Positions 58,691 through 64,000 of a stretch of 64,000 nucleotides of DNA are shown here, one piece after another. Numbering within the stretch: the stretch's first letter is position 1; every line of letters begins with the position of its first letter. The notes under the pieces are model-generated. The model was not told the origin of the DNA, ran no database searches, and saw nothing but the letters and a program-made list of their open reading frames with translations. A program made the position numbers and the translations under genes. This DNA comes from Flavobacterium oreochromis (GTDB lineage: Bacteria > Bacteroidota > Bacteroidia > Flavobacteriales > Flavobacteriaceae), in the NCBI RefSeq assembly GCF_019565455.1, contig NZ_CP067377.1:2238001-2302000 (forward strand), in the 5' to 3' direction.

Positions 58691-59284
58691 TTATTCCTTT
58701 TGATAAAAATGTTGTTTGGCTCTATTTAGAGTACGAGTGGTAACACCTATAAAGGAAGCAATATCTTCTATTTTTGCTCGTGTAAGTAAAAAGGATAAAA
58801 TTGCATTAAATTATTAAATCTTAAATTTGCTGACTGATGGTGGAAAAGTTGCAAGAAGCGTTCTTTTTCTAAGTATTCTTTTTGAATTATATAATGGGTT
58901 AGCTTTTCCCAATTAGTACTTTTTTGTAGAAGAAGATTTAAATTTTGTAGTGTAATAGTTAATAATAGAGTATCTTCTAAGGCTTGTATATTTTTTGTAG
59001 AAACTGTTCTGTTTTGGAAACTATTTAATACTGTTATAAAATCATTTTCTATTCCAAAACAATAAATATTTTCTTTACCTTTAGTATCTACTGAATATGC
59101 TTTTACCATTCCTTTGATGATGAATCCTAATTGAAGAGAAAAATGACCTTGTTTTATAAAAAAATCTGATTTTTTCAGAGGTAAAATTTCAAAAAGAAAT
59201 CCCCCAATTAATTTCCTCTTCACTTAAAATATGGAGCGAACTTAAGTACTCCTTTAAATGATTTTCAATTAATTGGGGATTCAT
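58691..59284 (-). CDS. Crp/Fnr family transcriptional regulator (two frameshifts)
   Basis: From ATG 59284 (MNPQLIENHLKEYL) about 197 residues joined. A G5 run near 59204 has one G too many, and removing it joins EEEINWG to FLFEILPLKKSDFFIKQG. A T5 run near 58797 lacks one T before LTRAKIEDIASFIGVTTRTLNRAK, the helix-turn-helix. The central barrel (HFSLQLGFIIKGMVKAYSVDTKGKENI) is of the Crp effector type. It starts 4 bases after dsbD, so it belongs to the tilS-dsbD unit. Effector unknown. Confidence 0.78.
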
Positions 59285-59287
59285 AGA

Positions 59288-61296
59288 TTATTTTTTAAAA
59301 TTATTAATTCCAGTTTCTAACCAAGTTTTGTATTCATCAAGACTTGTAAAACCAATAGGTTTAGATAAGTCGTTTCCATCTGCATCTAAAACTACATAAA
59401 GAGGTTGCGAATTACTTTTATATCTAGTAATTTGAAAATCACTCCATTTATTACCAATTGTTATTATTTCTTTTCCAGTTGTTTTTGAAACGTATTGTTG
59501 ATCTTTTGGTAATTCAATTTTTCGATCACATATTAGAGATATTACGACTACTTTTTCTTTTAAGATAGATAATACCTCTGGATTAGACCAAACATTATCC
59601 TCCATTTTTCTACAATTAGCACAAGCATCTCCCGTGAAATCTAATAAAACAGGTTTGTTAACTTGTTTAGCATATGCTAAACCTATTGTGTAATCATCAA
59701 AAGTAATAATATTATGTGCTCCATAATGTGCATGTTCTGGTAAATCTGATTTTAATGAAGAGGAAGAACCTATTCCATTTGTACTTTCTGCATAATTTAA
59801 TGGAGGGGTTAATCCACTTAATATTTTAAGAGGGGCTCCCCACAATCCAGGAATCATGTAGAAAGTAAATGAAGTAACAATGATGGCCATTATTAGCCTT
59901 CCAATTCCAATTTTATCTGCTTTTTCATAATCATGAGGTAACATATATTTTCCAAATAAATAGAATGCCCATGCTCCAAAAATACCAATCCAAATAGCTA
60001 TGAATAATTCTCTTTCTAATAAATGTTTTTGTAAAACTAGATCTGCATTAGATAAGAATTTAAAAGCAAAAGCTAATTCTAAGAATCCTAATGAAACTTT
60101 TATTGTATTTAACCATCCACCTGATTTAGGTAAGGTATTTAACCATCCAGGAAACATAGCAAAAAGCATAAATGGAAGGGCAATAGCTAATGAAAAACCA
60201 AACATCCCAATGATAGGAGCAATTCCTCCTTTTGTAGCAGATTCTACCAATAATGTTCCCACAATTGGACCTGTACAGGAAAATGATACTACTGCAAGAG
60301 CCAAAGCCATAAAAACAATTCCTAATATTCCTCCTCTATCAGCTTGAGAGTCTAATTTTGTTGCCCAAGAACTTGGTAAAACAATTTCAAAAGCGCCTAG
60401 AAAGGATAATGCAAATACAATTAATAAACCAAAGAATATTAAATTAAACCAGACACTTGTTGATAATTCATTTAAAGCTTCAGCTCCAAAAGCACCAGTT
60501 ATTAATGAACCAAGAATTACATAAATAATAATAATAGATAATCCGTATAGGATAGCATTTTTAATACCTTCTGCTCTAGTTTTACTTTGTTTTGTGAAAA
60601 AGCTTACAGTCATAGGAATCATTGGAAAAATGCAGGGCATAAGTAAAGCGGCAAATCCTCCTAAAAAGGCCAATAAGAAAATTTTCCAAAGACTTTTATC
60701 TGCATCTTCAATTTTGACTTGCGTAATAGGGGCATTATTTGTACTAATATTAGCAGGTTGGTTTTCTTTTGTAATTAGAGGTACAGCTATTACTTTAGTA
60801 GTACTATCTTTCATAGTTACTAGGTCTTTTGTAGATTCTTCTTTTGTACCTGTTAGTGGTAATTGTATATCAAAAGTTTTATCTTGTTGAATACAAGCTT
60901 CTTTACATACTTGGTACTCAACATATACTTTTATACTAGTGACTTTAGGGTTTGTAAGTTTTATTGTTTGCTTAAATTGTGCTTTGTTTTCAAATAAGTA
61001 TTCGTCTACCTCAAATACCTCACTATATACTTTTTTGTAGATACTTTCAGTAGTTTTACCTACTAGTTGATAATTTCCCTTTGCATTTTTAAAAGTAAAA
61101 ACAGTAGGTAAAGATCCTCCATCAGGTGTGAATTGTGAAAAAGATGCCATTCAGGTTGTATTTTTGCATCAAAGGTGATAGTGAATTCTGTATCTGATTT
61201 TTTTTGTACACTTGTTTTCCAACTTACTGGATTTAGTATTTGGGCATAAACTCCTAAAGAGCTTATAAAAAATAAAAAGGCTATTAATTTTTTCAT
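59288..61296 (-). CDS. dsbD: Thiol:disulfide interchange protein DsbD (one frameshift)
   Basis: About 669 residues joined. Signal peptide MKKLIAFLFFISSLGVYAQ, an N-terminal periplasmic DsbD-alpha-like domain (VCKEACIQQDKTFDI), a central eight-helix transmembrane domain with redox Cys in LLMPCIFPMIPM and VVSFSCTGPIVG, and a C-terminal thioredoxin-fold domain with CANC (FTGDACANCRKME). It carries reducing power from cytoplasmic thioredoxin to the periplasm. One T missing near 61143 breaks EWHLF-SQFTPDGG. Its ATG overlaps the tilS stop (ATGA). Confidence 0.93.
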
Positions 61297-62597
61297 TCTG
61301 TAAAAATTATGTTTAATATGTTTTTTGAGTTTGAATGGGCAATAAAACGATTATCTACTCTATGATTGATGATCCAAATAATTTTATCCTCTGAAAGTAA
61401 AAGCCAAGTATCTTCTTTTTCAATTAAAGAGAACTTTTCATCTTTAAAGTATTTACTTATCTTTTTTTACCTTTCATTCCAGAAGGATAAAAATAATCAC
61501 CTTCTTGCCATTTTCTAAGTTTTAAAGGAAATTTTAACGTTTCCTTATCTACAAAAATAGAAGATTTAGTAGGTGTCATATTGTAACCTGAGTTACAAAA
61601 ATGCAATTTTATTGGATTTTCAATGAAATCAATTTCATCAGAAATAAGAAATTCAGTAGAAACGTTATTTAATTTTGTAGTAAGAATAAGGTTGTTGCGA
61701 TTTTTTACTAGTCGATATTTTTCTGAAAAAATTTGTTTACCAGACTGATTTTCTATTAAATCGTAAATAGCATTCCAATCATGGAAACCGTAAGATTTAA
61801 GCCATTCATATAAATAGGCTTTATAATTAGACAAGGACTGTATTTTTAAAATGTCAAAATAAATTTCATTTTCTTTTTAATAATTATTTTATTTAACTCG
61901 TTATGAATTGAGTCTTGTGCGAGTGATTCCGTTTGTTGTAAATTTTTTAATGTGTTTTGAAATGAGCTTAAGAAGTTAATATTTAACTCTTTTAAGATAG
62001 GAACTACTTGATGTCTAATCTTATTTCTAAAGTATTTATCAGAAGCATTTGTTGAATCCTCTCTCCAATTAATAGCATTTATGAGTGCATAGTTCGTAAT
62101 CTCTTCACGAGAAAAAATTAGTAGAGGACGTATGATGTTCTTATTTACTTCTGGAATTCCAGTTAATCCTTCAATACCTGTGCCTCGTGTAAAATTAATT
62201 AAAAATGTTTCTAATGAGTCATCTAAGTGATGAGCTGTTAATAAATAATCAAAACCTTCTGTTTTTGTTAATTCATCAAACCAGTTATAGCGTAATTCAC
62301 GGGCTGCTTGTTGAATAGACAGTTTATTATCATTAGCATATTCTTGAGTTTTAAATTTTCTTATAAAACTTCTAACTTTTAGTTTTTTACTTTCAATCTG
62401 AACAAATTTTTCATCTTGATTACTTTCATCACCTCTTAGTTGAAAATTACAATGTGCAATAGCTATATGAAAGTCTAACTTTGCGAATAGATTTAATAAA
62501 ACAATGCTATCAATACCTCCGCTGATGGCTAGTAGTAATTTTTTGCCATTTAAAAAGAAAGGTGCTGATTAATATGATTACGTAATTGTATTAGCAT
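61293..62597 (-). CDS. tilS: tRNA(Ile)-lysidine synthase TilS (three frameshifts)
   Basis: From ATG 62597 (MLIQLRNHINQ) about 434 residues joined. The PP-loop ATP motif LLAISGGIDSIVLL lies near the start, then IAHCNFQLRG, LLTAHHLDDSLETFLINFTRGTGIEG and NWREDSTNASDKYFRNKIRHQVVP, all diagnostic. The C-terminal TilS domain includes KLRKWQEGDYFYPSGMKGKKKISKYF. Restoring one T near 62562, one A near 61867 and one A near 61462 gives a continuous protein. It makes lysidine at position 34 of tRNA-Ile(CAU) and is normally essential, so the three breaks are probably sequence errors. Confidence 0.9.
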
Positions 62598-62705
62598 TTT
62601 GTTTATTTAAAATGATTATTTTGTTAATCTGTTAGTTTGAAATAAATTTTAAAAACGATGAAATTGTTAATTTACATACTATTTTATTTTTCATTAATTT
62701 TCTTA

Positions 62706-63152
62706 TTATGAATCAAGTAGTCTGCGATGGAAATTTATTTGTCCTATATGATAACTTAGGTGAATTGTTAAATGAATCAGAAGGTGATAAGTGGTTTTTA
62801 TAGGGTAATTCATTTCCATAGGATATGTTTTTTCTAAATCCGTTTCATCTAATTTGTTTAACGTACTTTGAATCATTTTTTTAGTTGTTTCAATAGCGTG
62901 TAGAAGTTCTTCTTTAGGAATGTTTTTTTTTGAAAACTCTAAATCTCTTTCGCGTATATAATTTGTATTCCCTAAAGTACGACCAATATAAGTATTTAAA
63001 TTACCTATTAGGTGTAAACATAAATTCCCCGCAGAGTTACTAATGTTTTTATCTATTTTCCAAAGTTTAGTTTCATCAGAATAAGATTCTATTTCAGTTT
63101 TTAATTTATCTAAATCTCTTAGAAAGAGATATTGGAGAGAAGGTAGTAACAT
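62706..63152 (-). CDS. DinB family protein (DUF1572-like)
   Basis: 148 residues of the four-helix DinB/YfiT fold. The putative metal His residues are in NLCLHLIGNLNTYIG and in LLIHLTIHLSYHIGQINFHRR, whose spacing matches the family HxxxH pattern. Many members are thiol-dependent transferases (bacillithiol-type) or stress-linked metalloproteins. Specific role unknown. Confidence 0.75.
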   Translation of the reverse strand: MLLPSLQYLFLRDLDKLKTEIESYSDETKLWKIDKNISNSAGNLCLHLIGNLNTYIGRTLGNTNYIRERDLEFSKKNIPKEELLHAIETTKKMIQSTLNKLDETDLEKTYPMEMNYPIKTTYHLLIHLTIHLSYHIGQINFHRRLLDS

Positions 63153-63245
63153 GATGTATAACTTAATTAAAGAATAGTAAAATATATATGAATTAAAGAT
63201 AAAATTTTAATTTTTTCTTTAAAAATAGAATCAATTCTTAAATGT

Positions 63246-64000
63246 TCAGCTTAGCACTTCACGCATTGCTTTAGCTTTTAATAAGCATTCTTCATATTCT
63301 TGATGAGGATTAGATAATGAAGTAATGGCACTACCAACTGAAAAAGAAAGATATTGATTATTAGAATTGTATAAGATGCTGCGAATGACTACATTAAAGT
63401 CAAAATTTCCAGTAGGTGTAAAATAGCCTACAGCCCCACTATATAGACCTCGTTTTGTTTCTTCTAATTCTTCTATAATTTGCATAGCTGAAATTTTAGG
63501 AGCCCCTGTCATACTTCCCATAGGAAAAGTAGATTTGATAATATCAATAGGGTTAGTCGTGTTTTTTACTTCTGCAATAATGGTCGAGATCATTTGATGT
63601 ACTTGTTTAAAAGAATAAATTTCACATAATTCTTCTACTTGTACAGAACCTTTTACTGCTGTATGTGCTAAATCATTTCGAACTAAATCAACTATCATGA
63701 TGTTTTCAGATCGTTCTTTTGGATTTTGCTCTAATTCTGTTCTTGAATTTTGATCTAAAATACAATCATCAAATCGCTTAGAAGTACCCTTAATAGGTTG
63801 GCTTATAATTTTTTTACCTTCTTTTCTTAAATAGCGTTCTGGCGAAGCAGAAAGTAGATAATGTGTGTGGTTTTTTAAAAAACAAGCAAAAGGGGGGACT
63901 GATATTTTGTTTAACTCTTTGAAGATTTCAAAAGGAAAAATAGTACTATTTTTAGCGTAAAATTCCATGCAAAAGTTAGCTTCATATATATCACCTCGGT
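63246..64000 (-). CDS. pabB: Aminodeoxychorismate/anthranilate synthase component I, C-terminal part (cut by window edge)
   Basis: The frame is open to the right edge, so the start lies outside; the edge reads RGDIYEANFCMEFYA. Chorismate-binding domain motifs are LLSASPERYLR, SQPIKGTSKR, NIMIVDLVRNDLA and TFPMGSMTGAPKISAMQIIEELE, ending YEECLLKAKAMREVL. DIYEANFC and the single-domain layout favour PabB (folate pathway) over TrpE, but this is not certain without the N-terminus. Confidence 0.82.
   Translation of the reverse strand, partial: RGDIYEANFCMEFYAKNSTIFPFEIFKELNKISVPPFACFLKNHTHYLLSASPERYLRKEGKKIISQPIKGTSKRFDDCILDQNSRTELEQNPKERSENIMIVDLVRNDLAHTAVKGSVQVEELCEIYSFKQVHQMISTIIAEVKNTTNPIDIIKSTFPMGSMTGAPKISAMQIIEELEETKRGLYSGAVGYFTPTGNFDFNVVIRSILYNSNNQYLSFSVGSAITSLSNPHQEYEECLLKAKAMREVLS

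Noticed and set aside
1..64000. tRNA, rRNA, CRISPR, prophage or defence island
   Set aside because: No tRNA-like arms, ribosomal RNA motifs, spaced direct repeats, phage structural genes or defence nuclease clusters were recognised on either strand; the Fic fragment alone is not evidence of a defence system.

Overview
The window is strongly AT-rich chromosomal DNA from a member of the Bacteroidota, most likely Flavobacteriaceae. Three things point there. Many genes are preceded by the Bacteroidota -7 promoter box TAnnTTTG, often as TATCTTTG. Several families are typical of flavobacteria (DUF5606, DUF6929, DUF2007, DUF6671, a SusC-like plug fold on an anti-sigma protein, an OMP_b-brl-type TonB receptor). 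Intergenic hairpins ending in T-runs are also abundant. I cannot name the genus. No tRNA, rRNA, CRISPR array, prophage or replication origin was recognised.

Layout. 0-3.3 kb: tail of a Fic protein, gamma-glutamyltransferase, DUF2007, an alpha/beta hydrolase. 3.3-9.3 kb: an ABC-F ATPase, an ECF sigma/anti-sigma pair, a DUF6929 protein and a MATE exporter. 9.3-13.5 kb: a decayed stretch around a TerC gene, including a truly degenerate BNR/VPS10-type pseudogene. 13.5-22.5 kb: MeaB, a Crp/Fnr regulator, a GlcD-type FAD oxidase, AlkB, an EamA transporter and a DUF1800/DUF1501 secreted pair. 22.5-29.4 kb: DUF2254, a His/Arg-rich secreted protein, a TPR hybrid histidine kinase and a TonB-dependent receptor. 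30.4-34.6 kb: a LysR gene divergent from a tight five-gene operon ending in a Sua5 enzyme and an SbtA bicarbonate transporter. 34.9-44.1 kb: two cold-shock proteins, HtpG, envelope lipoproteins, AraC, an orphan ABC ATPase, TauE/SafE and FabH. 44.2-45.5 kb: an ATTAT microsatellite and an IS3-type transposase remnant. 45.5-52.0 kb: a cell-surface glycan cluster (glycosyltransferases, lipopolysaccharide-kinase-like protein, polysaccharide deacetylase). 52-64 kb: housekeeping genes (DapD, RuvX, malate:quinone oxidoreductase, peptide deformylase, MazG, DsbD, TilS, PabB).

A dominant feature is about 30 single-base indels, nearly all losses in A, T, G or C runs, which split some 20 otherwise well-conserved genes, including ones normally essential (dapD, def, tilS). 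I joined these genes across the breaks and listed each as one CDS. The pattern fits uncorrected homopolymer errors better than biology, but only reads or a second assembly can decide. Independently, the 11.3-13.5 kb genes and the IS3 remnant carry non-homopolymer damage (in-frame stops, a large internal deletion) and look like real pseudogenes.

The most interesting arrangement is the LysR / small membrane protein / 93-residue protein / DUF6671 / Sua5 / SbtA locus. It puts a bicarbonate importer in the same translationally coupled operon as an enzyme that consumes bicarbonate to make threonylcarbamoyl-AMP.
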